A stretch of 64,000 bases of DNA from the NCBI RefSeq assembly GCF_963675165.1, contig NC_087385.1, forward strand, positions 3,348,501 through 3,412,500. The letters run 5' to 3'. This DNA is from Halichondria panicea. Its lineage: Eukaryota; Porifera; Demospongiae; Suberitida; Halichondriidae. How positions within the stretch are numbered: position 1 is the stretch's first letter; every line of letters starts with the position of its first letter. Made by a program: the position numbers and the translations under genes. The notes below the pieces were generated by a model, which saw only the letters and a program-made list of their open reading frames with translations, was not told where the DNA came from and searched no databases. Shown piece by piece: positions 1-10,930 of the stretch.

Positions 1-572
1 ATTATAATTAATTTTATTATGCCGTAAGAGGCAGAAAATGTTCGCAGGTACTAATTTTCGATATTCGCGTTTCAATGCCAGGAAACCCCACCCACCAATA
101 GTTTATGTGAAATACCAATGTGTAGGAGTTCATTCCAGTGTAGGAGTTCATTCCAGTTAAATTTTTCGCGTCTTTACTTTGATTAAGGTGACATAATAAT
201 TATTAGTTCACTTCTGCTTAGTTGTGAAATTAATGTTATTCATAGGGTTTTTGTAAATACTCGCAAGGAGATTCTTTGCATTTCTCAACTGATCTGCAAC
301 TACACTCTCATTCGCAGAAGTAGCAGAATACCTGCCAGAGCTAGCGCAAGACTGATCTGGGAGCCTTAATTGGCACTGTCTGAATCTAGCTCTGTAGGTA
401 CGGGTGGTTTTAGCTGTTTGTGTGGCTTTAGTCTTAGAGGAGCGGGGCTTAGAGTGTCAGCTAAATCATGACAATGTGGCTATATAGTTAGAGCAAGCTC
501 TGCTACTTTCTGATAGTTTGAAAGTGAGTCCGCAACATATATAGCCAATTTCAGGATATAATTTATAACACC

Positions 573-857
573 GAAGGAGGTAGGACACGCATCACGCGTG
601 CCTCAGTAATTATAACCACGTTTCACTGTATACAAATTGTGATTTATAGGAGAGCAGTCGAGGGGCAGGTTAGTTGCCGTCTTCCATAACACTTTACAAT
701 AATTATTCGAAAGTGATGTGAGCTTGCTAGATTAGATAGCACAACAGTTGATAGCTACCACAGGCACCATAGCTACACTGGAAAGGTTAAAAGTCAAGAG
801 CATACTGTAAACATTGTACGCCACACGTTCCTGGTGACGCATGTCCTGCCTCCTCTG
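573..857. mobile_element. GAGGAGGT-ended MITE
   Basis: Inverted ends AAGGAGGTAGGACACGCATC and its partner GATGACGCATGTCCTGCCTCC-like at the right. The interior matches the copy at 31767-32232 in reverse, including GGCACCATAGC and GACGGCAA motifs. Confidence 0.65.
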
Positions 858-1264
858 ATACTATGAATCTATGGCAACCTTAAACCACCTCGCCCTCGTT
901 TTTGGTGCATGGGTTTACTGCCCTAGAATCATAAACTTTAAATAAGGTGACATATGCGTAATTGGAGAGGCTTGGGCGAAATTCATCAGGAATTCAAAGA
1001 TTTCATTTGTGCCCTTGTGTGGATCTCATTCATCCGAGTGTTTTTTTGCCAATTTTGTTCAGCAGCAGAGATACAAGTCTTGAGGCCAGCTGTGCTGTGC
1101 GTTGACCTCAATCACAAGCTCCCCCCCTATGGTTGAGGCTAACATGCACAAGAGCACTGTATCTCTGCTTCTGAGCAAAATTTGATTTGACTCCCCCCCC
1201 CCCCCCCCCCCCCCCTGCAAAATAACATTTAAGCTTTCATACACTGGCTTGTAGGCTTGTAGTA

Positions 1265-1882
1265 TAGTGTAGATGGATTGGAAACGGAAGGGATTCACGA
1301 GATCCTTTACAATGAAGTGTACTCTTGGACCATCATTGTATCTCTTCATAACTCCCACGAAAGCTGGGAACTTATTGTGTCCAATACATACATCTCAGAG
1401 CTACCCGCCCCCTGATGGTAGGTATCGATTGTCGTGAAGTAGCTAGAGGTACACAGAGAACTTAACAGAGAACTTAACTTGTTCATGCTTGTGTTCCTAT
1501 GATACCTAGCTATGATATACCGTATAGCGGGTATATTTTGAGGGTATAAATGTTCGTGGTTTTCGCGGAATCTGCATGTACCACGAATATTTATAACCGC
1601 GAATTTAATATCGCATGCGCATGCATGCTGCAAAACGGCACTATTCCATGAAAATTAAATCTGCAAAACCTTTCTAAAGCGTACCACCTCAAAATATACC
1701 TGCTATACGGTGATGAAAGAAAGTATGAGATGAAAGTTGATGTTTTGTAGCAGAAGAACTGCTCGTGGACCTTTTACAGACAGCAAAACAATTCTCATGG
1801 ATTATTCATGTTTAGCCCTTGTGTTACTCAATTAAAACCGCGGAGATACACGGCTTCCGTTTCCAATCCCTCTTCTTTCTAG
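1265..1882. mobile_element. GATTGGAAACG element, degraded, with nested MITE
   Basis: The left end GATTGGAAACGGAAG and right end CTTCCGTTTCCAATC are inverted, but the outermost CATAGAT bases are worn away. A poly-C run of more than 20 lies just outside at about 1194-1215. A TACCGTATAGCGGG MITE is inserted at 1518-1711. The stretch 1711-1810 recurs directly at 1920-2010, together with the MITE right end, as a local duplication. Confidence 0.6.
1518..1711. mobile_element. TACCGTATAGCGGGTA MITE
   Basis: 194 bp with inverted ends TACCGTATAGCGGGTATATT and the complement. The interior has CGCGAAAA-type and GCATGCGCATGCATGC motifs. Other copies: 3271-3366, 35696-35867, 36836-37009, with fragments at 26287, 37043 and 48530. 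Confidence 0.8.
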
Positions 1883-2009
1883 AGCGAAAGTTTATACCCT
1901 CAAAATATACCCGCTATACGGTGATGAAAGTTGATGTTTAGCTGAAGAACTGCTCGTGGATTTTTACAGACAGCAAAACAATTCTCGTGAATTATTCATG
2001 TTTAGCCCT

Positions 2010-4130
2010 CGTAAGTGGTTCCAGTCTTGAACCTTCTCCTCAAACTTTTAATCCTAGACTGGTGTTACAATTATACCCACTAAAATGCTAGCTATGAGTC
2101 TCAAAAACCATTGAAAACGAATAGCATGCTTGTCCGTATAGCTTGTAGTCAGCACTACCTTGCCATTCTTCGAAGTGTGGTTTAGTGACGAAAAGTAGTT
2201 CAGTATTTGCTCCTAAACCCTCGATTCCAGGCTTGTTTTTAAAAGACAAAGACGGCCTGGTATACACTGTCTGTGCATGCGTCAATTGCCCCAAAAATAT
2301 TGTGGGTCAAGATATCTTAGTCAGTATACTTTTTATTAGCAATGAAGTCATTGTACAAATCTTAGCAATTAGTAACTCGTTATTTTCTGCTCTTTGTCTT
2401 CTTTTGTTCTGTGTTTATAGTGGTGGGTGTTTTCTGTCGGTGTTTCCGGACGCTGCCGTCTGAGCCTTCTATAGAGTTGTGATAGTGATTGCTATCTCTT
2501 GACCACCTAATCGAACACGTGGGTTACCATAGTACAAAAAGGACAACTTAACTCTTGAATCCACCCACGCGGAAACAGTCCTCTTTTCACCAAAAGGGCC
2601 TGCTACTCTTTGCTAAGTTTCTGGGTGTAGTTCCTGCAGGGAACCAACTACCAGAACAATTCAATCACAACACAATTATAATCATGCCGTTCCTTCTGTG
2701 GTATTGTTATCAGTAGGAATATGACCTACAAGTTGTCCAATGTCCTTCTTGCTCTCATCAGCTGTAAAATGTTCCATAAATTATAGCCTCGATACGAGGC
2801 AGTGGGTATTTGGTTGGTGACGTATTTTCTGTTCGCGAAAATATGCCCAGCCATCTCTCATGCCTACAAAAAGGGTGTCTTAGGGTGCATTGTGGTTTAA
2901 ACGCTCCTGCAGTTGTATGAACTCCCTCTGCCCTTGGGGACAAAAACATAGATAGCCATTATGTTATTCCAAGAGTTCATTAGGAAGAGTACGCAACTCC
3001 ATTAAACCCGTAGTAGGCGCTCTGTCCAACCTAAGTCATAACCACATGCTGTTGTATAAATTGTGAAATTTGCGATGAATAACGTAGTGATGATTGTGAT
3101 ACAACTGCCAGTATAATTATGAATACTAATAGTGAGTATCTGTGACGAAGGTCAGACAGAATGCCTTTTGTATACAGTAACTTTTTTTCTAGTGGAAGGA
3201 TGCGATTATTTTGGGAGGATGGAATATCACAAGAATGAAATATTATCAAACCTTTTTTGATATTGCTTAATACCGTACAGCGGGTATAATTATTTATTAA
3301 ATCCGCGAAAACCTTTCTAAAGGCATTTCCGCGAAAATGTATACCCTCGAAATATACCCGCTATACAATTCCTTTTTAGTTCAGCGGTTGTCCTTTGATG
3401 ATCATGTTATAAATAATGATAAAGATGCCTTTGCTTGCAGCCAACTACCTTGAAAACTGGAAGTGTATTTCAGTGCTAAGGGCTGGTGGTGGTACCAGCA
3501 ACCCTGCACCTACTAACCCTCCAGCCAGCCATTCTTCAGGAGGTTACTCTTCTGGACTTTCGTCATCCCATCAAAAGGATAAACCTAACAATTGGTTGGT
3601 AAAAACTAGTAGGCTTTCTAGTTGTGAATTGTACGTGTATGATTTCGAGAGGAGATGAAGCATCATACTACACAGATTTGATATCGCCCTGCTATGTACA
3701 TGCAAACATTGCCGTATGTTAAACCCCTAATTGTCTGTCACCCCCTCGGAATTTAAGTGCTGTTTCATTGTACTCACTATTATTAGTGAGCACTTAGCAC
3801 ATTACAAGACAAGGAAATGACAAAGCTGTAGTTTTGTTGTACAGCTATGTACAGCTATTTTCTTTCCCATAAAATGTCCGAATTTATTATTTGACCAAGT
3901 ATAGAAAGTCATACACAGAGCTATTTATTTAGCTAGCTAGAGACAAAGCTGTAGTTTTGTTGTACAGCTATGTACAGCTATTTTCTTTCTGATAGAGCCA
4001 GTAGCAGTAGTATAGTAGACTTTCACCAAAGTTAGTATTAGATAGGCGTGGCCTGTCCATTAGGCTATTGTCAGCTTTCACTCCGTTTAGACGATTGTCA
4101 TTCACACTGTTGCAGGCTGTGGGTCTTTTG
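2010..4130. other. stretch without a supported gene apart from one MITE
   Basis: Around 2090-2150 lies AGTCTCAAAAACCATTGAAA, shared with 18650-18700. At 3800-3870 and 3945-3990 the motif ACAAAGCTGTAGTTTTGTTG is directly repeated. An open stretch at 3440-3598 (Ser/Pro/Gly rich) between an acceptor and a donor could be an exon but has no partner. Confidence 0.4.
3271..3366. mobile_element. TACCGTATAGCGGGTA MITE, short copy
   Basis: 96 bp; starts TACCGTACAGCGGGTATAAT and ends ATATACCCGCTATAC. It is an internally deleted relative of the copy at 1518-1711. Confidence 0.75.
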
Positions 4131-4139
4131 TTAGCATAG

Positions 4140-4475
4140 CAGGCTACGGGTAGCTATCAGCTCTTTCTCGGAGATGGCTAGAAACCTTCAATCGAACTTT
4201 CTATCTACTTCCTTCAATCCACTTCCGTTCGTTGTGATACCAGGCCCTCTCTTCAAGGAAGAGCGGCCTGGAATCGAGGCTAAGAAGTAGCTAGCTCTCA
4301 TACCTGACAGCTGTAACTGTTCTAACTGCATATTCTGAGGCATCTGAGGCACAAGTCCATTGATGTTCAATTGACTGTTTTGCTGTTCAGTTGTTGACTG
4401 GTTGCCATGGTTTATAACGAACCTCAGCCATGGGCTGCGTTATAAGTCATAATTACTAGTCAACCAGTCATCACC
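4140..4475 (-). repeat. palindrome plus short exon-like ORF
   Basis: A palindrome at 4388-4475 (GTTGACTGGTTGCCATGG and inverse) precedes, on the minus strand, an open MNINGLVPQMPQNMQLEQLQ ending at a donor (CAG|GTATGAG). A related unit lies on the plus strand at 20000-20240. A short AGCCTCG MITE is inserted at 4240-4286. Confidence 0.4.
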
Positions 4476-4930
4476 TTGCACTTAATAATAATTATTATTT
4501 TGACCACTTTTTTCATGCAGGCTGAATGAATTTGCAGACCTGTAGGAGGTCTTGTCCGTACAAAACTTTTATGAAGCAGTCGGTGTTATGTATTGGCTCT
4601 AACTTCTAAATTTCCTGTTTTAGATTAATTTTGTGCTATGCTCATTGTTGATTTCCTGGAGTGTGATTTCCTGGAGTGTTTTGTTCTCGAGTTATGTTGC
4701 CTGTACATTGTATCTGAGAATGCAAATTACGAAAACTTTAAATGGTTGCTCGGCCTTTAAATTAAATTCCATAACTAGATATAGGACTCGGGGCCATTCT
4801 CAGACTTTAGTGACCGCCTAGTTCACCACTACACGTTCTAAACGTGGGAAGCACCTAGATAGGATTACCTTTTGTGCAACCCGTTCCATGCATGTATAAT
4901 TATGCATGGATATCAATTCAAAATGCCTAT

Positions 4931-5846
4931 ACAGGGTTTTGCAAAATCCTTGCAACAGGGCTAAACAGACATTGCAATGACTTCCATATAAATTATGGCA
5001 GTCAACTAATAATTATTTTGTGTACATGTGCATGCAGCATACCGGGATATGATTATTCCCCTCTGGCTCCAATCCACTCAGTCATACGACTGAGTGTCCA
5101 TAATTATAGCCGGTAGGGTATTGAAATAACTGTTGACTTTTTTTTTAATGTTCTGGTGACTCTTCAAAATCTCCTCTAATTCAAAATCCTGTATGACAGA
5201 CACCCTGGTATATATGTGTATAATTGAAATATGTCCAGAGAGCATCAGCTTATATTCATAAGTTTGTAACAACTGTTGCTCTTTTCAATGATACCGAAAA
5301 AGTTGATAAAAGACACCTTCCAAACAGTGGTATTGGCTAATATTGTTAAGCTTGAAGACAGATGCTTTGCCTCTTATAGGCCTCATAATTATTGTAACCA
5401 AATCTCCTCTGGCAATCTCTTCTGTCAGCTCCTGTCTCATCAACATTTCAGGATGACCATTAAAAATGTGCATGTCTTGAAGGTATGCTCCTCTCACTTC
5501 TTTGCTTGCCATCTTCTGTCTGGTTATTATTTTGAATAATGGATGCAAAAACCTCCAAATGGTACTAAAAGCAACTGATAATGATCAGTCAATACACATG
5601 CAGCTATGCCAACAGTTCTGCACACACCAACTTCACAGCCCTGCATCCACTTGGTGTACCATCCACCACCTTAATTAAATCTTATGAGCTGATGCTCTCT
5701 TAGGCTCACAGGACATCTTTCATTATACATAATTATACCTGGACATGTACACTATAATATTATTATAAGTCAGCAGTTGACTTCCATATATGGAAGTCAT
5801 TGCTGTGTCTGTTTAGCACTGTTGCAAGAATTCTGCAAAACCCTGT
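4931..5846. mobile_element. TIR element, about 0.9 kb, with coding remnants
   Basis: Inverted ends of about 80 bp: ACAGGGTTTTGCAAAATCCT...TGACTTCCATATA and the reverse at 5765-5846. The interior holds a minus-strand coding remnant. Confidence 0.7.
5137..5700 (-). pseudogene. unrecognised protein remnant inside the TIR element
   Basis: The minus strand shows protein-like runs: VDGTPSGCRAVKLVCAELLA (about 5600-5660), then EVRGAYLQDMHIFNGHPEM and RQELTEEIARGDLVTIIMRP (5285-5548), then VSVIQDFELEEILKSHQN (about 5150-5200). Stops and frame changes separate them. It is probably the element's own gene. I cannot name the family. Confidence 0.35.
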
Positions 5847-6899
5847 AATAAAGCTATTTTTATTATTATACTGCCCCAACTTGAGCATAACTATTGGGTG
5901 AAATTATTCTGGCTAATAATTAGGCAGTATAGAATAAACATCATTCTGTATACCGGTGGATAATTCTTTGGCTAACTATAGTTACACACAATTAAGACTC
6001 GAAAATAATTTTACAGTGGAACCTCCGAATAACGGACAAGTTGGTGCAGTATGGTGTGGCAAAGTATATCAATGGCATATCAATGACAAAATTAGCCAGT
6101 GTGAATTTAGATAGGCCTACCAGACTGGACTAACAGTGTAGAAAGTGACCCTCAGAAAATATGATGCCCTCAGAATTTCTGCCCACACAAGGAAACTGTA
6201 CCCACAGCAAATCATAAATGTTATTATTATCAGGCTGGCTCTGGGGACCTTCATAGAAAACAGAGATGTGCCAGACATGGACGGCAGTGATGCTGAGTTT
6301 TGTGACGAGGTGAGGATTGCGACCGACAATTAATCGTAAATTGGGCGGTAACCTTCCCACACCAACATGGTGCGGTATGTTTCAGGTTCAACTTCGGGTG
6401 TTCGCTTCGACGTCATTATAAAGCCTTCTAAGTCCCTTCAGATTCTGGTCAGACGTCCGCTGTCCGTTACCAAACTTTTTTTTGCACTTGGCCCAAGCCC
6501 CGAATAGCGTCAAATGCTCAACCAATGACCGCAGATAAGACAGCTCTACGAATCCCAGAACGCTGTCCAATTAACTGGGTCACCATTGAAGCGAGGCAAA
6601 GATAGCTTAGGTAAGTTCACCTTCTGGACACGAGCATGTCAATCCCCTCCTTCTCGCTCTATCACACGGGGAGTCTCTGCGTCCACTCTCGGGATGTAGC
6701 CAGTGCCGTCATTTTCGATGTCCAGGTGTCCAATGGGATTAGCACTTAGCTAGTTCTGCTTGGGTCACTCTATGGCCAGCCAATGTAATGTTTATCATTT
6801 GTTACTAGTTAATCTACTCAATAATTATTAGTTCTCACCATGAATTTCTCAATTATAATTTCATTGGGATTCTACCTCACTTATCGAGTGTTACATAAG

Positions 6900-7470
6900 A
6901 GATAATGATAAGATGATAAAGTTCCAACAGAGATGGACCACAAGTTCGTCCTAAACAAAATCTGCAGCAATTGCTCAGATATGGTCGTGAAAGATGTGGC
7001 TGTGGACATGGGCACAACCCTCAATCACCACCAGAAACATCTGACCCTCCCGCAAAATCAGCATGTAACCATTCCCAGGCAACAGTCGGAAACTCCCACG
7101 GAGTTTGACAGCGTTTTCCAGATCTCCATCTACTAAGACTTTCATGCGAGTTTCTCCGGGGTGTCCTTCGTGTAGCAAGGCTGTACGTCCGGGAATCACG
7201 ATTTGGTTTCCTCTCAAGAGACAACGTACCCTGTTCCACAACCAGACCGAGTTTTACAATCTCGTCTCTTGGGCGTTCCCCGGACACAATGGAATCCCAA
7301 ATTTTGGCTAAGGTGGGGTCTTGCGACCGACGTTCACTGTTTGATTTCACGCATCAAAATGTTAACTGTTTCTGGACTGCTGTTTCTGGACTGGGTGGAA
7401 CCGAGGACGGTGCCGCGTAAACGGCTTAGCATATCGGCATTTGCATGTTCCGGTCCAGGTTTGTAGGCTA
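6900..7470 (-). pseudogene. Ty3/Gypsy RNase H end and integrase start, decayed
   Basis: Minus strand: PEHANADMLSRL closes RNase H. Then DPTLAKIWDSIVSGERPRDE, a strand-like LSLERNQIVIPG, and the integrase zinc-binding HEGHPGETRMK. The order matches Gypsy. Sequence at 6120-6600 may be further remnant but has no clear motif. Confidence 0.6.
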
Positions 7471-7505
7471 GTCATAACCTCCTAACAACAGTGCCCACTC
7501 ACTGG

Positions 7506-8153
7506 TGTTAAGGATGGCTCAGCCACATGGTGCACAGGGCATCATATCTTTGTGATTGTGATATATTAATGGATGAAATTTAGTAGGAATGTAGTTTTGT
7601 ACGAAATGTACACGCTTAAAATGTTTGGAGGTCATGTGACCTTCAGCGATGTCGTTACAGTGTGATTAAGAAGATAAAAAAGGAGGATTAGAAACAAGTG
7701 TAGCCACACCCCCAAATTTAAGTACAACTCAGTTTTACCATTTTTGTGGTGCCCGGATATGATGCGTATCATTTACAGGTGCACAGAAATCAGGAAAACT
7801 GTCGCATTTTCTATTTAATGCCCTCTACTTAAATATGCGTATTTCAATTTTCCACTTCACCGAAAATGATAGACATCATATCCGGGCGCCATAAAAATGG
7901 TAAAACTGAGTTGCACTTCACAAAAAAATTTGGGGGTGTGGCTGCACTTGTTTGTATTCCGGAAATTGTAAAGTTGTATATTTCACTGTAGCTCCACCCC
8001 TGAAAGTCACATGACTTTAAAAACACATTCAACATGTTCCTTCATTATAAGACTACATTACTGCAAAGTTTCATCAGTTTATATGTAACCATCCAATCAC
8101 ATATACAAGAAATCCACAATAAATCCCAATAATTAATTGAGCCATCCTTAACA
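7506..8153. mobile_element. foldback element inserted in Gypsy RNase H
   Basis: About 650 bp. The ends TGTTAAGGATGGCTCA and TGAGCCATCCTTAACA are inverted. A second long inner pair (CATATCCGGGC..., CCCCCAAATTT...) makes most of it self-complementary. No ORF of note. Confidence 0.75.
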
Positions 8154-8406
8154 ACACTGAGCATGCAGCGTTGAATACGTGCTGATACCATTCTCCTTGA
8201 AAATGTGTTGTAGTGGTTTGTGATCCGCCTGCCATACAATGAAATTTCTTCACTGCGTACACAATTGCCAATCCCTCCTTTTCTAACTGCGAATAGTTTC
8301 TCTCGGCCGCTCGGGCGATCGGTTTCTCTTGATCATTGGAGTATTTGTGTGACAGGACTGCCATAAGGGGGGAAGGCAGCTCTTCCAAAGTGCTTGACTG
8401 TTTCAA
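8154..8406 (-). pseudogene. Ty3/Gypsy RNase H, split by a foldback element
   Basis: RNase H signatures PLMAVLSHKYS, RNYSQLEKEGLAIVYAVKKF. The domain is cut by the foldback at 7506-8153; its expected end, KPGPEHANADMLSRL, reappears on the other side at about 7415-7470. Confidence 0.7.
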
Positions 8407-8589
8407 AAGCCTTGCTCTGGCTAGGGCCCCAGGACCACTTGGTGTTTTACTGCAGCAAGTGATAGACTTGTGGTAATAGTTGATAGCCCTCAGGAACGAT
8501 CGAAGATGGGTAATATCCTGAGGTTCAGGTGCCTTGTGGATAGCCTCGACTTTGGGTTGAATGCCTAATACAATGTCCTAGGAATTCGA

Positions 8590-9092
8590 CTGAGGGGAGC
8601 AAAAGGAATACTTGTCTTGCTTCAGTTTCACTCCCGCTTCCTCCAACCGGGTGAGGACAGCGTCCAAATTTTGGAGGTGTTCAGGAATTGTCCTTCCTGT
8701 GACCAGAATAATTATCGTCCAGATAGATCAACACTCCCTTGCAGGAGGTTTTCCATAATCTGCTGGAAAAGGATGGGCCACTCGTTGATTCAGCCCGTGA
8801 CCATTCGTTTTGCCTCATCGTCCAGGGCAACTTGTTGTTTGAGGTCAACTTTAGAGTTAGGGACGCCTCGAGGTAGGGGGAAGGTCTCCATAATTGTCTC
8901 CCTGTTTATCGTGATTTTGTAGTCCCGCACAATCCGTCTTTTTCCATGTGTTGAAAACTTCACAGGTTCTAGTATGCCCAAGGTAAGCTGACGATCAATT
9001 TCTCTAGCCCTCATCGCGTACGGTACTTGACGAGCCCGATAGAAGCGAGGTTTGCTTCCTTCCTTGCATGGGGTAGAGCCGAGCTGTGGCAC
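8590..9092 (-). pseudogene. Ty3/Gypsy reverse transcriptase, decayed
   Basis: Visible RT signatures on the minus strand: KPRFYRARQVPYAMR, LGILEPVKFS, RIVRDYKITIN, FPLPR and VDLKQQVALDDEAK. Then, across frame breaks, IPEHLQNLDAVLTRLEEAG and VKLKQDK, the thumb region. The YxDD loop segment is damaged. Frame breaks and missing segments show that the copy is dead. It continues to RNase H on the same strand. Confidence 0.75.
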
Positions 9093-9326
9093 TCTTCGGT
9101 TAATAAGCCCTAATTCTTCAGAGAACAGACCTCGTGTGTTACTTGGTTGTCACCAAGAGGTGTCGTAATACGACCGATCAGGTTAGAGTACTCTGGAAAA
9201 TCGTCTTCCTCTTCGTGCTGTCCCGCTGCAGTGTGAATCTGTCGAGACTGTGGGTGCTTACTGTTTTTAAGTTTCTGGCGGCAAACTACAGAGTACCTAC
9301 ATTCTATGTTGTTGAACCTGCAACTA

Positions 9327-9653
9327 CTATGGGAATGTTCTCCTCCTTTCTCCGTATAGGTAGGAGCAGAGGTTCTTTGAAATGGACGGAGTTGATGGCA
9401 TCTGGCATTGTAACTTCCTGCTGAGCAAGAAATTATGCCGCCAGGAGCCTTTGTTGCCATTTTCCGTTGGCAATACCACGGTTTCTCGTTGAGCGTCGCC
9501 GAAATTGCAGCTCTCCGCCAAACGTTTGAGTTGTGTAACATAAGTTGCTATTGTCTCTTGGGGCTGCCTAACTCGAGTGTTGAAACGAAAACGTTGCACT
9601 ATTTCGGAGGGTTGAGGTGGTTGAGGTGTTGACATGGCAGTATAAATATCCAC
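9327..9653 (-). pseudogene. Ty3/Gypsy retrotransposon gag, decayed
   Basis: The open reading includes EIVQRFRFNTRVRQPQETIA and TYVTQLKRLAESCNFGD, the conserved gag core of metazoan Ty3/Gypsy elements. After about 75 residues the frame is lost, and homology goes on in the overlapping frame at 9110-9541. Further possible upstream material lies at 9954-10306 (minus). No clean protease DTGA motif was found. Confidence 0.7.
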
Positions 9654-10483
9654 TTCAGCTGGTGTACGCCGGGGAGAGAACGTCCTTAATGCGTCGGTAA
9701 GTTACATCACCACAGGAGCTAAGTAGGATGGCCCTCATCTTGCCATTGTCAGCTCTGCCCGTTCAACGTCAGACTTCCAGTCTCCCAAAGCGAGGTCGAA
9801 GCAGTGTTAGCATGGATTCTCGTCGCCAATGTAAGCTCATAGAATGACACGTGTGACTGGTAAAGGTTGATACAATCTATAAATGATACATAACATGAAG
9901 GAATAATAATAGTGATTGTAGTTTCATATCATTCACCCTCACTGTCGAATATGTCAGGTGAGTGGAGGATTAGTCGGGTCGATAGGAGCCGCCGGAACAG
10001 GCGTAGTTCGGTCTGGAGTCTCCAGTATCCTCAGGAGTGGCATCGTCATCAGAAGACTCTTGGCGTGGGAGGGAGAGAACGTGGATTTGCCTGAAGCAGC
10101 TCGACTACATGACGTTTGAGTAAGGCAGGACCAGGTGAGGAGAGCCACGTTCGCCTGCAGGAAGATCGCATCTCTCGTAGCCGTGCGATCGTAGTGCATC
10201 TGGGAGTACATCCTTCCAGCACGTGACTGGTAATCATCGTCATAGTCGTACTTTTCCACTTGTCCATTACATGTAGGGTTATAAGGAGTTGTTCGACTGG
10301 TCGCAATGCCTTTACTCAGGAGGAATTGGCGTAGTTCAAAGATGTATCCTGTAAGGACTAGAACTCTACGTCATGTTAGTTGTTATTCCTTTGTTCTGAG
10401 CATGCTGCTTGTGATCTTGAGTTATGTAACCTTCCATGTGTTGATTTATTTATTGGTCTATTGACACTATCAAAACAGTTCCA

Positions 10484-10930
10484 TGCATGCTCCGCTGTGG
10501 AATCTATCAAGAAGGCCTACAAGCACTACTATGATGTGAACGCAGAATCTCAAAGTAGGAGAACATGTCGCTTTCCCCACGAGAAACTATCTAGGCCATG
10601 GCATGGCCCGTACTGTGTTGTTTCTCGAGATGATCCCGAAAAGTCAAGAACCTGCTATCAGATCAGACCTGTCCAGTAGGATTTCCACCTGGATATTATT
10701 GGTATGGTCACAAGCAACACTCCCCAGGCCCACCGTAGAGGATAGGTGTGTACCAGCAAAACCAGAGCAGCTAGGACACGAGTTGGATGGATTAAGTGAA
10801 AATGGACATACTCGAGCCAAACTATTATTGACCCAGATACGTGGGCATCCGAATCCGAAGAACGAGTACCCCCCACCTCCACCTGAAATGGAAGTACTCT
10901 CTAGCCTATCGCTCTCTAATTAAGGAGGGA
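10484..10930 (+). pseudogene. second Ty3/Gypsy, integrase C-terminus (plus strand)
   Basis: Plus strand: KKAYKHYYDVNAE, then KLSRPWHGPYCVVSRDDP, the typical integrase end of Gypsy elements. After one frame change comes GFPPGYYWYGHKQHSPGPP. A purine-rich TAAGGAGGGAG follows, then TGTAAAGATG, where a 3' LTR would start. No second LTR copy was recognised. It is head-to-head with the minus-strand Gypsy, so at least two insertions met here. Confidence 0.7.

Noticed and set aside
1194-1216. Long poly-C run, and a similar one at 33450-33467
   Set aside because: Simple homopolymers, possibly of uncertain length; no function inferred.
3416-3658. Ser/Pro/Gly-rich 80-codon ORF with possible splice sites at both ends
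   Set aside because: No adjoining exon or homology; low-complexity composition makes it weak evidence.
8617-9424. Plus-strand ORFs of about 100 codons
   Set aside because: Antisense to the Gypsy reverse transcriptase and gag on the minus strand.
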